This document shows, piece by piece, positions 1-10,809 of a DNA stretch of 64,000 nt. The DNA is taken from positions 1 to 64,000 of the forward strand of contig JAWZYU010000731.1 of NCBI GenBank assembly GCA_038380435.1. The letters run 5' to 3'. The notes under the pieces were generated by a model. That model was not told the origin of the DNA. It ran no database searches and saw only the letters and a list, made by a program, of their open reading frames with translations. The position numbers were made by a program, and so were the translations under genes. The number at the start of each line of letters is the position of its first letter. The first letter of the stretch is position 1. This stretch comes from Ryuthela nishihirai. Taxonomy: Eukaryota > Arthropoda > Arachnida > Araneae > Heptathelidae.

Positions 1-67
1 TTAACTCTTGGTTTTTATTCTTAAAACTGTTTTGCAGAAAAGCATCAAAGCGACAGTCAATTTGGTT

Positions 68-420
68 GGGTTGGGTTGTTTTATCTGAGCGGCACTTTTT
101 TGCACACCATGGGCTAAATGGCCAGGTCACAAGGACCCCGAAGGCTCAGAGAAGGTTGGGGGAGGGGACCCACTGGAACAGCTGTTGGGAGACAGATGGT
201 AGCCTCCCGTCAAGGCCATCCAGCGTGTTCTTTAACGTGCACAGGGTATGGCTCTCCCGCACACGGGGCCACGGCGTAACGTCCCATCCGACGGACGGCG
301 GCCTTTCCAAGCTCATCGGTGTCCCCTACTGACCGTGGGCAGGGCGGGGAATTTTGCGGAGATAAATCTCAACGCTGACCAAGTTGGGACTCGAACCTGG
401 GAACTGCAGATTACGAGCAT
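68..420 (-). mobile_element. tRNA-headed SINE, 5'-truncated, 1 tail module
   Basis: The element lies in reverse. Its tail (GGTTGGGTTGTTTTA on the + strand) is at the left. The tRNA head at the right is cut off near the anticodon-loop position, so A box and leader are missing. A perfect 10-bp target duplication, CAATTTGGTT, flanks it at 58–67 and 421–430. Truncation at the 5' end with a target duplication fits LINE-driven retroposition. Only 30 bp of duplication and pyrimidine tract separate it from the exon acceptor. Confidence 0.92.
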
Positions 421-459
421 CAATTTGGTTAATTCCTCCTTTGCTTTATTTTATTTCAG

Positions 460-720
460 GTTACTGATAAACTTCAGGGACTAAATGATGAATTTGCAGC
501 GATGACAAAGAGGAAGAAAGATCTTGAAGATACGATGGATTTATGCGCCAAGAAGCTGGAAAGGGCTCATAGGATGATCGGTGGATTGGGAGGAGAGAAA
601 CAGAGGTGGAATGATGCGGCGCAATATTTGATCGGTCGCTATAACAACATCGTTGGGGATGTCCTTCTTTCCTCCGGAGTGATAGCATACCTTGGAGCAT
701 TCACTGTTGACTTCAGGCAG
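460..720 (+). CDS. DNAH3: Dynein heavy chain exon a: stalk coiled coil CC2
   Basis: 87 codons, phase 0 at both ends. It begins VTDKLQGLNDEF and ends GAFTVDFRQ. The charged heptad-like run around KRKKDLEDTMDLCAKKLERA is the returning helix of the stalk, followed by the conserved LGGEKQRW turn and the buttress/AAA5 entry segment. The acceptor is TTTATTTCAG at 459 behind a good pyrimidine tract. The donor at 721 is GCAAGT after CAG, a canonical GC–AG intron donor rather than GT. No GT donor keeps the next exon in frame with this conserved ending. A SINE copy ends only about 40 bp upstream of the exon. Confidence 0.92.
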
Positions 721-860
721 GCAAGTATTTGAAAAAATTGTACAAAATTTAATCCATAGTAAATGTACACATTATCTGTAGATATAGAATTTAGTAAATA
801 CTTATTGTGGAAAAAATAATTTGCTTACGATGCGGGATTTAAATCCAAGACTCTCTAGAT

Positions 861-1087
861 TAGGGGTTCTCAACGTGGGGTACGCGGTAAAGTTTTTTCG
901 GGTAAGCCGTGAGAGCTCTAAAGTCGCTAGATCTGGTAACAATATAAATATAACCATATATAAAACTATAGTTATAGTATAGCAATCTATACGGTAGTAT
1001 AGTTATAGTATAGCAATCTATACTCTATCTATACTATATTTGTATATTCAAGGGGTACATCGGTTATGTAAGCATTTCCAGGGGGTA
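861..1087 (-). mobile_element. hAT-like MITE fragment
   Basis: It starts GGGGTTCTCAACGTGG and runs through TATAGTTATAGTATA to ATTTCCAGGGGGTA. In reverse complement this follows the right arm and the left-arm body of the element at 7438–10801. Its other terminus is missing; a Tc1-like MITE sits at the break with the shared TA. Confidence 0.75.
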
Positions 1088-1605
1088 CAGTCGCTCAAAA
1101 AAGTATCCGAACACTATGGTTGATCACAGAATTCAGAAAAAATATCTGGCAACGATTTTTTTTGGAAATTAGTGATCTGGCAACTTCGTGTTACGTGACA
1201 CGAGGTTGCCAGATCACTAATTTCTAAAAAAAATTTTTGCCAGATATTTTTTCTGAATTCTGTATTCAACCATAGTGTTCGGATACTTTTTTGAGCGACT
1301 GTAGGTGGTCATATTATTTTGATACTAGATCGTGTGGGCTCACTCACGGAAATATTGAGCGTGTGCAGTTACCGTTGACAGCAAACTGGAGCGTGTGCAG
1401 TAACTGCACACGCTCCAGTTTGTTGTGAACCGTAACTGGAGCGTGTACAGTTGCTGTACACGCTCTAGATATTTTTCCTGAATTCTGTAATCACGTGACA
1501 CAAAGGTTGCCAGATCACTAATTTCTAAAAAAAAAATCGTTGCCAGATATTTTTTTCTGAATTCTGTAATCAACCCTAGCATTCGGATATTTTTTTGAGC
1601 GACTG
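1088..1605. mobile_element. Compound Tc1-like palindromic MITE
   Basis: A 214-bp palindromic monomer (1088–1301) begins CAGTCGCTCAAAAAAGTATC and ends with its reverse complement. It is followed directly by GTAGGTGGTCATATTATTTT, a segment of nested hairpins (GAGCGTGTGCAGT / CTGGAGCGTGTACAG) and a second half-monomer ending GAGCGACTG at 1605. TA flanks at 1086–1087 and 1606–1607 fit the Tc1/mariner target. No coding capacity. The same compound recurs at 27.4 and, inverted, at 41.8 kb. Confidence 0.85.
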
Positions 1606-1607
1606 TA

Positions 1608-1996
1608 CAATCTTTTCTTTATGCATTTGTTATTTTTTAAGTTAACAGGAAAGGAGTAAGAATGCAATGCACCATCAGACCCTTCTATGTATTAATTATA
1701 GAGAAAATAAATTATTTTTATTATTATATATGGCTACAAGGGACGACTAATTTTTTATGTGCTCCAGTTTTTCAAAATAGATTAAAATAAATTCCATATA
1801 GTAACGGTACTTTAATGGTAAAAAAAACATGCTCCTCAATATGTTTTTTTTTTTTTCATTAGACATTTTTATCAAAATCTAATGGCTTTTTAAATTAAAA
1901 TCTCACTTAACAATGTAAATTGCTAATTTTTCTTCATACGAAAGTATGAATTTTCATGAAATGTTTTTTAATTATCCGTGCATATTTATTTTTTAG
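1608..1996. other. Intron remainder, nothing recognised
   Basis: AT-rich intronic sequence leading to the exon b acceptor. I see a T run near 1846–1857 but no repeat family, gene or RNA. Confidence 0.6.
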
Positions 1997-2198
1997 GATT
2001 GCATAGCATCCTGGCAGATGAGTTGCAAGAAACAAAACATTCCGTGTTCAGAGCTATTCTCATTGATTACTACTTTGGGTGAACCTATATTGATTAGAGC
2101 TTGGCAAATTGCTGGTTTGCCAGTAGATAATTTTTCTATAGAAAACAGCATTATAGTGAAGTTTGCCCGACGATGGCCCCTGATGATCGATCCACAAG
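1997..2198 (+). CDS. DNAH3: Dynein heavy chain exon b: start of AAA5
   Basis: 67 codons plus one base (phase 1 end). The exon reads DCIASWQMSC, then GEPILIRAWQIAGLPVDNFS, then ARRWPLMIDPQ. The RAWxIAGLP and RWPLMIDPQGQA blocks are strong dynein signatures at the N-terminal side of AAA5, where the degenerate nucleotide pocket forms. Acceptor TTTTTTAG at 1996 and donor GTAAGT at 2199 are both good. The split Gly codon is completed by the next exon. Confidence 0.94.
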
Positions 2199-2261
2199 GT
2201 AAGTGACCTCATAAAACAATTCAATATAAAGCATCGCTAACGTCTAAATATTCCGCAATTA

Positions 2262-2640
2262 CGGCGGGGGTGGCTCAGTCGGTAGCGCGCCAGGCTCGTA
2301 ATCTGTAGTTCCCAGGTTCGAGTTGGATCAGCGTTCAGATTTGTCTCCGCAAAATTCCCCGCCCTGCCCACGGTCAGTACGGGACACCGATGGGCTTGGA
2401 AAGGCCGTCGTCCGTCGGATGAGCCTTTAAGCCGTAGCTCCGTGTGCGGGAGAGCCATACTCTATGCACGTTAAAGAACACGCTGGATGGCCTTGACGGG
2501 AGGCTACCATCTGTCTCCCAACAGCTGTTCCAGTGGGTCACCTCCCCCAACCTTCTCTGAGCCTTCGGGGTCCATGTGACCTGGCCATTTAGCCCATGAT
2601 GTGCAAAAAAGTGCCGCTCAGAGGTAAAACAATCCAACCC
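2262..2640 (+). mobile_element. tRNA-headed SINE, full length, 1 tail module
   Basis: It starts with the tRNA-like head GGCGGGGGTGGCTCAGTCGG (A box) and carries a B box GGTTCGAGT. The body is the CCGCCCTGCCCACGGTCAGT region and the tail ends ACAATCCAACCC. The 14-bp target duplication is ATATTCCGCAATTA at 2248–2261 and ATATTCCGTAATTA at 2641–2654 (one mismatch). Confidence 0.93.
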
Positions 2641-2794
2641 ATATTCCGTAATTATTTGTTTTCCTTCAGAATATGTCATAACGTCAAAATTCGTGGTATT
2701 AAATCCTTATTTTCAGAACAAAAAATTTTAAAACTTATCTATATAGTTATATACATATATTTCTTAAGGCACTTTAGGACAACATTGCATTGGC

Positions 2795-3172
2795 GAAGGG
2801 GCCGTAACCAGGCTCGTAATTTGCAGCTCCCACGTTCAAGACCCGCCTGGGCCAACATGGAGATTTATCTCCGCAAATCTCCCCCCCCCCCCCCCCACTG
2901 CTCTCGGTCATTAGGGAACACGGATGGGCTTTGAAAGGCCGTCTTCCATTTGACAGAACGTTAAGCCATGGCCAATATGCAGGAGAACTAACTCTGTTCC
3001 CGTTAAAGAACACACTATACGGCCTTAACGGTAGGCTACCATCTGTCTCCCAGCAGATGTACAGTGGATCCCTTCCCCCAACCTTCTCTGAGTCTTCGAG
3101 GTCTTTGTGATCAGGTCATTTAGCTCATTGTGTGCAAAAAAAATGCCGATCAGAGGTAAGGCAATCCAAAAC
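2795..3172 (+). mobile_element. Old, diverged copy of the same SINE
   Basis: It retains GGCTCGTAATTTGCAGCTCC, the GAGATTTATCTCCGCAAA body, ACGTTAAGCCATGG and the ACCATCTGTCTCCCAGCAG tail region, all with many substitutions. A run of 16 C (2881–2896) replaces the usual CCCCGCCC. The head is eroded. It is clearly older than the other copies. Confidence 0.8.
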
Positions 3173-3206
3173 AACAACAGTGGCTAAGTTTGTAAAATTC
3201 TGGAAG

Positions 3207-3933
3207 TTGGGTTGGGTTGTTTTACCTCTGAGCGGCACTTTTTTGCACACCATGGGCTAAATGGCCAGGTCACATGGACCCCGAAGAGCTCAGAGAAGGT
3301 TGGGGGAGGGGACCCACTGGAACAGCTGTTGGGAGACAGATGGTAGCCTCCCGTCAAGGCCATCCAGTGTGTTCTTTAACGTTGGGTTGTTTTACCTCTG
3401 AGCGGCACTTTTTTGCACACCATGGGCTAAATGGCCAGGTCACAAGTACCCCGAAGGCTCAGAGAAGGTTGGGGGAAGGGACCCACTGGAACAGCTGTTG
3501 GGAGACAGATGGTAGCCTCCCGTCAAGGCCATCCAGCGTGTTCTTTAACGTTGGGTTGTTTTACCTCTGAGCGGCACTTTTTTGCACACCATGGGCTAAA
3601 TGGTCAGGTCACATGGACCCCGAAGGCTCAGAGAAGGTTGGGGGAGGGGACCCACTGGAACAGCTGTTGGGAGACAGATGGTAGCCTCCCGTCAAGGCCA
3701 CCCAGCGTGTTCTTTAACGTGCACAGGGTACGTCTCTCCCGCACACGGGGCCACGGCTTAACGTCCCATCCGACGGACGGCGGCCTTTCCAAGCCCATCG
3801 GTGTCCCCTACTGACCGTGGGCAGGGCGGGAAATTTTGCGGGGATAAATCTCAATGCTGACCCAGCTGGGACTCGAACCTGGGAACTACAGATTACGAGC
3901 CTGGCGCGCTACCGACTGAGCCACCCCCGCCCC
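3207..3933 (-). mobile_element. tRNA-headed SINE, 3 tail modules
   Basis: In reverse orientation: three tandem 169-bp tail modules (junctions CTTTAACGTTGGGTTGTTTT near 3378 and 3547), then the body and a complete tRNA head ending GAGCCACCCCCGCCCC. No clear target duplication was found. Confidence 0.9.
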
Positions 3934-4235
3934 GAAAATGGAACCATAATAAACTTTCCCGGTTGCAGGAAACTGAAACCGGAAATATCCCGGTTTCAAC
4001 TTCCTGAATTTTTCTTTTTCTATGATTTAAATTGTAGTTATTATTTTCCTTTGTAGTGAATACGATTTCAATGAGTGATTTCACCAACGGTATGCTTTAG
4101 TTTGAATTTTCACTTAGTAGTGCAAGGAAAGTATATTTTTTTTAACTTTTAATTCATTTTTTTGTCTTAAACTTTAATGAATACGATTTCTAGAATTATA
4201 TTTTTTAAATCGTGATCACTGTTTTGACGTTACAG

Positions 4236-4438
4236 GCCAAGCTAGCAGATGGATTAAAAACATGGAGAAGGACAATAAACTGACTATCATTAAGTTAACA
4301 GATTCCAACTATATCCGTACGTTAGAAGCTGCATTGCAATATGGCTACCCTGTGTTGCTGGAAAATGTTTCGGAGGAATTAGATCCCATTCTAGAACCAG
4401 TTTTGACTAAGCAGACTTTCATGCAAGGTGGAGTGGAG
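4236..4438 (+). CDS. DNAH3: Dynein heavy chain exon c: AAA5 core
   Basis: Two bases complete the Gly codon, then QASRWIKNMEKDNKLTIIKL and ends TKQTFMQGGVE. The block YPVLLENVSEELDPILEPVL is one of the most conserved dynein stretches in AAA5. Acceptor TTACAG at 4235, donor GTAAGT at 4439, phase 0 end. A Tc1-like MITE begins about 150 bp downstream in the intron. Confidence 0.95.
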
Positions 4439-4590
4439 GTAAGTGAAAGTTTGTGAATTATGATGAGGCTCGAAATAAAATATTTGTTTCATTTGTTACT
4501 TCACAGATGACTAAAATTTGTGACGTAGGCAAAAACTTCAGAATTACGGATCTTTCTATAAACCTTTTACTCAAAATACGTTTCATTCTA

Positions 4591-4892
4591 CAGTCGCTTA
4601 AAAAAGTATCCGAACACTATGTTTGATTACAGAATTCAGAAAAAATATCTGGCAGCGATTTTGTTTAGAGATTAGTGATCTGGCAATCTTCGTGTCACGT
4701 GATTACTAATCTCTAAACCTTCGTAAACCTTCGTGTCTCGTGACCTTCGTAACCTTCGTGTCGAAGGTCGTAAACCTTCGTGTCTCGTGACACCAAGCTT
4801 TCCAGATCACTAATTTCTAAAATAATCGTTGCCAGATATTTTTTCTGAATTCTGTAATCAACCCTAGCGCTGGGATATTTTTTTGATGACTG
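4591..4892. mobile_element. Tc1-like palindromic MITE, rearranged centre
   Basis: Ends CAGTCGCTTAAAAAAGTATC and its inverted partner (ending GATGACTG) are flanked by TA at 4589–4590 and 4893–4894. The centre carries repeated CCTTCGTGTC / TCGTGAC units instead of the simple CACGTG-centred palindrome, as if replication slipped in the hairpin. Confidence 0.82.
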
Positions 4893-5437
4893 TATGCAAT
4901 TAAAAAAGGCCACGAACTTTTATTTTTTTACCGAGAAAAATATTATGCGAAAAGTCTGATATAGATTTGAATCCGAAACGTAAAACATGTTAAATTTAAA
5001 AAAAATTAAAAAAGCAAGAATAAATGCTAGCCATTGACGCCGAGTATGGTTAAAGGGCTGAGCCTCTCACCTCCTCCCTGAAAATTTTCCATTATTTTTC
5101 TAACAGACAGAATAAATATGTCTGGTATCCTGTTATTGTATGTGAGCTCCCCCCCCCCCCTCCCTGAGAATTTAAAAACCCGGCGCCAGTGATGCTAACC
5201 ATTTATTATCTAGTAGTAATCAATTAGCTGCAAATTCTTGTTTTCTTAGTAAGAAACTAACTATAACATAAAAGGTATTTGTGAGACAATAAAAAAGCAA
5301 ATTTATATTTGAAATATAATATTTTTATGTGTTGGTAATTTGCTGATTGTATTAGTAATATTATCTAAAAGTACATGAAAGGTGTTGATTATATTAACAT
5401 AATTTCAATTATCAGGCTGAGAAACTTCTGTTTTGCG
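4893..5437. other. Intron remainder with a C12 run
   Basis: AT-rich intron without recognisable element or gene. A run of 12 C lies at 5149–5160. Confidence 0.55.
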
Positions 5438-5812
5438 GGCACGAAGGTTGTCAGATCACTAATCTCTAAAAAATATCGTTGCCAGATATTTTTTCTGAAT
5501 TCTGTAATCAACCATAGCGTTCGGATACTTTTTTGAGCGACTGTAGGTGGTCATATTATTTTGATACTAGATCGTGTGGGCTCATTCACGGAAATATTGA
5601 GCGTGTGCAGTAACTGCACACGCTCCAGTTTGCTGTGAACGGTAACTGGAGCGTGTACAGTTGCTGTACACGCTCCAGATATTTTTCATGAATTCTGTAA
5701 TCACGTGACACGAAGATTGCCAGATCACTAATCTCTAAAAAATATCGTTGCCAGATATTTTTTCTGAATTCTGTAATCAACCATAGCGTTCGGATACTTT
5801 TTTGAGCGACTG
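5438..5812. mobile_element. Compound Tc1-like MITE, left-truncated
   Basis: It starts inside a monomer at GCACGAAGGTTG, reaches the internal terminus GAGCGACTGTAGGTGGTCAT near 5540, then the hairpin segment and a final half-monomer ending GAGCGACTG with TA at 5813–5814. It shares the compound architecture of the copies at 1.1 and 27.4 kb. Confidence 0.82.
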
Positions 5813-6162
5813 TATACTCCAAAACTGCAACTTAAATATACTGGTTTCTCAGAACCAATTCTTTTCAGACGCTTCAAACGATAAATTGTTCTTTTCCTTT
5901 GCTAGTTTACTAACACGATCACACTAATAAACTTAATTAATCTCCCGTGAACATGCCAATTAAAAACATTTCTTCTTCATACTACAGTGCACAGACCTAA
6001 ATCAAATACGTTTTCCTTCACACAAATTCTAATTACAACTCTCTTATTAAGTTCGTTTGAAGTGCTTGGTGACGTAAATCTCACGCTGAAGCATATGCGA
6101 GCATCAATATGATACATCAAATCACAAGATCATTGCAGCAAGTTCATCTGTGGTAACAATAT
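5813..6162. other. Intron remainder, nothing recognised
   Basis: AT-rich sequence between a MITE and a SINE of the second family. I see no open frame with family resemblance. Confidence 0.5.
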
Positions 6163-6353
6163 CCTCTCAAGTAGCTGCTTACAACAGAGGTCTGGCAGGA
6201 GCCTGTCAGTTTATACGCCATAGTATTAGAATGTCTGTGAGGATGGCGGCACCTCAGCAGACAGACAACAGAAACATCTATGGCTTACCCGGAGTTCGAA
6301 CCCATATCCCTTAGATCAGTAGCCAAGTGTGCTAATCACTAGGCCACGTGACA
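6163..6353 (-). mobile_element. Second SINE family (tRNA-derived), reverse
   Basis: Read on the minus strand, the head has an A-box-like GTGGCCTAGTGATTAGCACA and a B-box-like GGGTTCGAACTCC. The body holds TGAGGTGCCGCCATCCTCAC and the end CAGCTACTTGAGAGG. A sister copy lies at 29573–29755 and a fragment at 38963–39032. It is unrelated to the abundant SINE apart from the tRNA origin. Confidence 0.75.
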
Positions 6354-6596
6354 GCTAAATAATCAAATAATAAGAAAACATAAGAAATAATATGCATATA
6401 GAAAATTTCCAAGGTACCAAAGGATTGTAGGAACCAAAACAACAAAAAGTTCATTTTCCAAGCATATTAATCCTCAGTCACAGATGTCACACACAGATGT
6501 CTGTCACATATGTCACATTTAAAATGAAAATTTTAATAAGTCTTTCTTGACATTTTGAGACCATCTGATTTTCAGTCTTCTTCCCTCCTTATATCC

Positions 6597-7149
6597 TTGG
6601 GCAGGGGTGGCTCAGTCGGTAGCGCGCCAGGCTCGTAATCTGGAGTTCCCAGGTTCGAGTCCCAGCTGGGTCAGCGTTGAGATTTATCTCCGCAAAATTC
6701 CCCGCCCTACCCACGGTCAGTAGGGGACACCGATGGGCTTGGAAAGGCCGCCGTCCGTTGGATGGGACGTTAAGCCGTGGCCCTATGTGCGGGAGAGCCA
6801 CAACCTGTGCACGTTAAAGAACACGCTGGATGGCCTTGACGAGAGGCTACCATCTGTCTCCCAACAGCTGTTCCAGTGGGTCCCCTCCCCCAACCTTCTC
6901 TGAGCCTTCGGGGTCCATATGACCTGGCCATTTAGCCCATGGTGTGCAAAAAAGTGCCGCTCAGAGGTAAAACAACCCAACGTTAAAGAACACGCTAGAT
7001 GGCCTTGACGGAAGGCTACCATCTGTCTCCCAACAGCTGTTCCAGTGGGTCCCCTCCCCCAACCTTCTCTGAGCCTTCGGGGTCCTTGTGACCTGTCCAT
7101 TTAGCCCATGGTGTGCAAAAAAGTACCGCTCAGAGGTAAAACAACCCAA
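6597..7149 (+). mobile_element. tRNA-headed SINE, 2 tail modules
   Basis: The complete head GGGCAGGGGTGGCTCAGTCG is followed by body and two 169-bp tail modules joined at AACCCAACGTTAAAGAACAC near 6980. The 12-bp target duplication CTCCTTATATCC is at 6585–6596 and 7150–7161. Confidence 0.93.
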
Positions 7150-7476
7150 CTCCTTATATCCCTTAGGAATAATATAATGTTCTTCATTATTCCATTCCCT
7201 GCACTTCTTGGGGCCAATTTGACCGAAAGCAGCCTGTAAAAGATGCTACCTAATCCTCTGAAGACAAGTACTGATCTCTCCAGTAAAATATCACTCTGAC
7301 TAACAGATGTAACTTCTCTCTCAAGCTTTTTCCTCTTTCAACGGAGGGAGATGTTAATTGATTCCCCGCATTGTAATTCTTCGTCTCAGGACATCCAGCA
7401 GAATCCTCTGGGCCTACCATTAATGTTTCCTCTACATCAATGGTTCTCAACCTTTTATGCTTCACGTACCAACTGG

Positions 7477-8201
7477 ATTTGGGTTAGTTTGTTTTACTTC
7501 TGAGCAGCACTTTTTTTGCACACCATGAGCTAAATGGCCAGGTCACAAGGACCCCAAAGCTCAGAGAAGGTTGGGGGAGGGGACCCACTGGTACAGCTGT
7601 TAGGAGACAGATGGTAGCCTCCCGTCAAGGCCATCCAGCGTGTTCTTTAACGTTGGGTTGTTTTACCTCTGAGCGGCACTTTTTTGCACACCATGGGCTA
7701 AATGGCCAGGTCACAAGGACCCCGAAGGCTCAGAGAAGGTTGGGGGAGGGGACCCACTGGAACAGCTGTTGGGAGACAGATGGTAGCCTCCCGTCAAGGT
7801 CATCCAGCGTGTTCTTTAACGTTGGGTTGTTTTACCTCTGAGCGACACTTTTTTGCACACAATGGGTTAAATGGCCAGGTCACATGGACCCCGAAGGCTC
7901 AGAGAAGGTTGGGGGAGGGGACCCTTCTCTGGGCTGTTGCGAGACAGATGGTATCCTCCCGTCAAGGCGATCCAGTGTTTTCTTTAACATGCAGAGTATG
8001 GCTCTCCCACACATGGGGCCACGGCTTAACGTCACATCCGACGGACAGTGGCCTTTTCAAGCCCATCGTTATCCCCTACTGACCGTGGGCAGGGCGGGGA
8101 GTTTTGCAGAGATAAGTCTCAACGCTGACCCAGCTATGAATCGAACCTGGGAACTACAGATTACGATTCTGGCGCTCTACCGATTGAGCCACCCCCGCCC
8201 C
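7477..8201 (-). mobile_element. tRNA-headed SINE, 3 tail modules, inside hAT-like MITE
   Basis: Reverse orientation: three tail modules, body, then a head ending CGATTGAGCCACCCCCGCCC. A perfect 10-bp target duplication TACCAACTGG at 7467–7476 and 8202–8211 interrupts the first 128-bp unit. This unit reads TACCAACTGG where the others read TACCCCCTGG. Confidence 0.93.
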
Positions 8202-10705
8202 TACCAACTGGAAATGTGTATGTAACTGGCGTACCCCTTGTATAGATACATAAAACTATAGTTATAGTATAACAATGGGAATAAAATAAAACATATATAT
8301 CAGTGGTTCTCAACCTTTTATGCTTCACGTCCCCCCTGGAAATGTGTATGTAACTGGCGTACCCCTTGTATAGATAGATAAAACTATAGTTATAGTATAA
8401 CAATGGGAATAAAATAAAACATATATATCAGTGGTTCTCAACCTTTTATGCTTCACGTACCCCCTGGAAATGTGTATGTAACTGGCGTACCCCTTGTATA
8501 GATAGATAAACTATAGTTATAGTATAAAAATGGGAATAAAATAAAACATATATATCAGTGGTTCTCAACCTTTTATGCTTCACGTACCCCCTGGAAATGT
8601 GTATGTAACTGGCGTACCCCTTGTATAGATACATAAAACTATAGTTATAGTATAACAATGGGAATAAAATAAAACATATATATCAGTGGTTCTCAACCTT
8701 TTATGCTTCACGTCCCCCCTGGAAATGTGTATGTAACTGGCGTACCCCTTGTATAGATAGATAAAACTATAGTTATAGTATAACAATGGGAATAAAATAA
8801 AACATATATATCAGTGGTTCTCAACCTTTTATGCTTCACGTACCCCCTGGAAATGTGTATGTAACTGGCGTACCCCTTGTATAGATAGATAAAACTATAG
8901 TTATAGTATAACAATGGGAATAAAATAAAACATATATATCAGTGGTTCTCAACCTTTTATGCTTCACGTACCCCCTGGAAATGTGTATGTAACTGGCGTA
9001 CCCCTTGTATAGATGGATAAAACTATAGTTATAGTATAACAATGGGAATAAAATAAAACATATATATCAGTGGGTCTCAACCTTTTATGCTTCACGTACC
9101 CTCTGGAAATGTGTATGTAACTGGCGTACCCCTTGTATAGATAGATAAATCTATAGATATAGTACAACAATGGGAATAAAATAAAACATATATATCAGTG
9201 GTTCTCAACCTTTTATGCTTCACGTACCCCCTGGAAATGTGTATGTAACTGGCGTACCCCTTGTATAGATAGATAAAACTATAGTTATAGTATAACAATG
9301 GGAATAAAATAAAACATATATATCAGTGGTTCTCAACCTTTTATGCTTCACGTACCCCCTGGAAATATGTATGTAACTGGCGTACCCCTTGTATAGATAG
9401 ATAAAACTATAGTTATAGTATAACAATGGGAATAAAATAAAACATATATATCAGTGGTTCTCAACCTTTTATGCTTCACGTACCCCCTGGAAATGTGTAT
9501 GTAACTGGCGTACCCCTTGTATAGATAGATAAATCTATAGTTATACTACAACAATGGGAATAAAATAAAACATATATACCAGTGGTTCTCAACCTTTTAT
9601 GGTTCACGTACCCCCTGGAAATGTGTATGTAACTGGCGTACCCCTTGTATAGATGGATAAAACTATAGTTATAGTATAACAATGGGAATAAAATAAAACA
9701 TATATATCAGTGGTTCTCAACCTTTTATGCTTCACGTACCCCCTGGAAATGTGTATGTAACTGGCGTACCCCTTGTATAGATAGATAAAACTATAGTTAT
9801 AGTATAACAATGGGAATAAAATAAAACATATATATCAGTGGGTCTCAACCTTTTATGCTTCACGTACCCCCTGGAAATGTGTATGTAACTGGCGTACCCC
9901 TTGTATAGATGGATAAAACTATAGTTATAGTATAACAATGGGAATAAAATAAAACATATATATCAGTGGTTCTCAACCTTTTATGCTTCACGTACCCCCT
10001 GGGAATGTGTATGTAACTGGCGTACCCCTTGTATAGATAGATAAAACTATAGTTATAGTATAACAATGGGAATAAAATAAAACGTATATATCAGTGATTC
10101 TCAACCTTTTATGCTTCACGTACCCCCTGGAAATGTGTATGTAACTGGCGTACCCCTTGCATAGATAGATAAAACTATAGTTATAGTATAACAATGGGAA
10201 TAAAATAAAACATATATATCAGTGGTTCTCAACCTTTTATGCTTCACGTACCCCCTGGAAATGTGTATGTAACTGGCGTACCCCTTGTATAGATAGATAA
10301 AACTATAGTTATAGTATAACAATGGGAATAAAATAAAACATATATATCAGTGGGTCTCAACCTTTTATGCTTCACGTACCCCCTGGAAATGTGTATGTAA
10401 CTGGCGTACCCCTTGTATAGATGGATAAAACTATAGTTATAGTATAACAATGGGAATAAAATAAAACATATATATCAGTGGTTCTCAACCTTTTATGCTT
10501 CACGTACCCCCTGGGAATGTGTATGTAACTGGCGTACCCCTTGTATAGATAGATAAAACTATAGTTATAGTATAACAATGGGAATAAAATAAAACGTATA
10601 TATCAGTGATTCTCAACCTTTTATGCTTCACGTACCCCCTGGGAATGTGTATGTAACTGGCGTACCCCTTGCATAGATAGATAAAACTATAGTTATAGTA
10701 TAACA
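8202..10705. repeat. 128-bp tandem array (about 19 further units)
   Basis: Unit starts CAGTGGTTCTCAACC recur at exact 128-bp steps: 8556, 8684, 8812 and so on to 10604. Each unit runs TTCACGTACCCCCTGGAAAT, AACTGGCGTACCCCTTGTAT, TATAGTTATAGTATAACAAT and AAAATAAAACATATATAT. Variants recur with a four-unit (512-bp) period near the right end: GTGGGTCTCAACC at 9836 and 10348, then GGGAATG and the GTGATTCTC unit in the same order. That points to unequal exchange. Short minus-strand open frames in each unit are repeat by-products. Confidence 0.93.
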
Positions 10706-10809
10706 ATGGTTATTTTTACTTTGTTACTAGATCTAGCGACTTTTGAGCTCTCACGCGTACCCACAAAAATTTTACCGCGTATTCCACGTTGAGAACCTCT
10801 ACTCTTCAC

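Larger units (their letters stand above)
7438..10801 (+). mobile_element. hAT-like MITE with tandemly amplified left end
   Basis: The outer left terminus CAATGGTTCTCAACCTTTTA (7438) and the right terminus CACGTTGAGAACCTCTA (ends 10801) are inverted partners of the hAT type GGTTCTCAAC. Possible 8-bp target duplications CTCTACAT (7430–7437) and CTCTTCAC (10802–10809) agree at 6 of 8 bases. Between them the first ~128 bp of the element are repeated about 20 times; only the last copy continues into the right arm (TTACTAGATCTAGCGACTTT onward). A SINE has inserted into the first unit. No transposase is present. Confidence 0.82.

Noticed and set aside
37..67. Possible additional exon after TTTTGCAG at 30–37
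   Set aside because: No donor before the SINE and no dynein-like residues. Exon a already joins correctly to typical upstream stalk sequence in phase 0.
2262..2340. tRNA gene at SINE heads (anticodon position CGT, A and B boxes present)
   Set aside because: The acceptor stem does not pair and the sequence continues into SINE body. They are pol III promoter remnants of a tRNA ancestor, not tRNA genes.
8202..10705. CRISPR-like array
   Set aside because: Units are full-length 128-bp tandem copies without distinct spacers, in a eukaryotic intron.
8161..10706. Series of 68-codon minus-strand open frames at 128-bp intervals
   Set aside because: Each is the same repeat unit read on the minus strand; the spacing equals the repeat period. 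Not genes.
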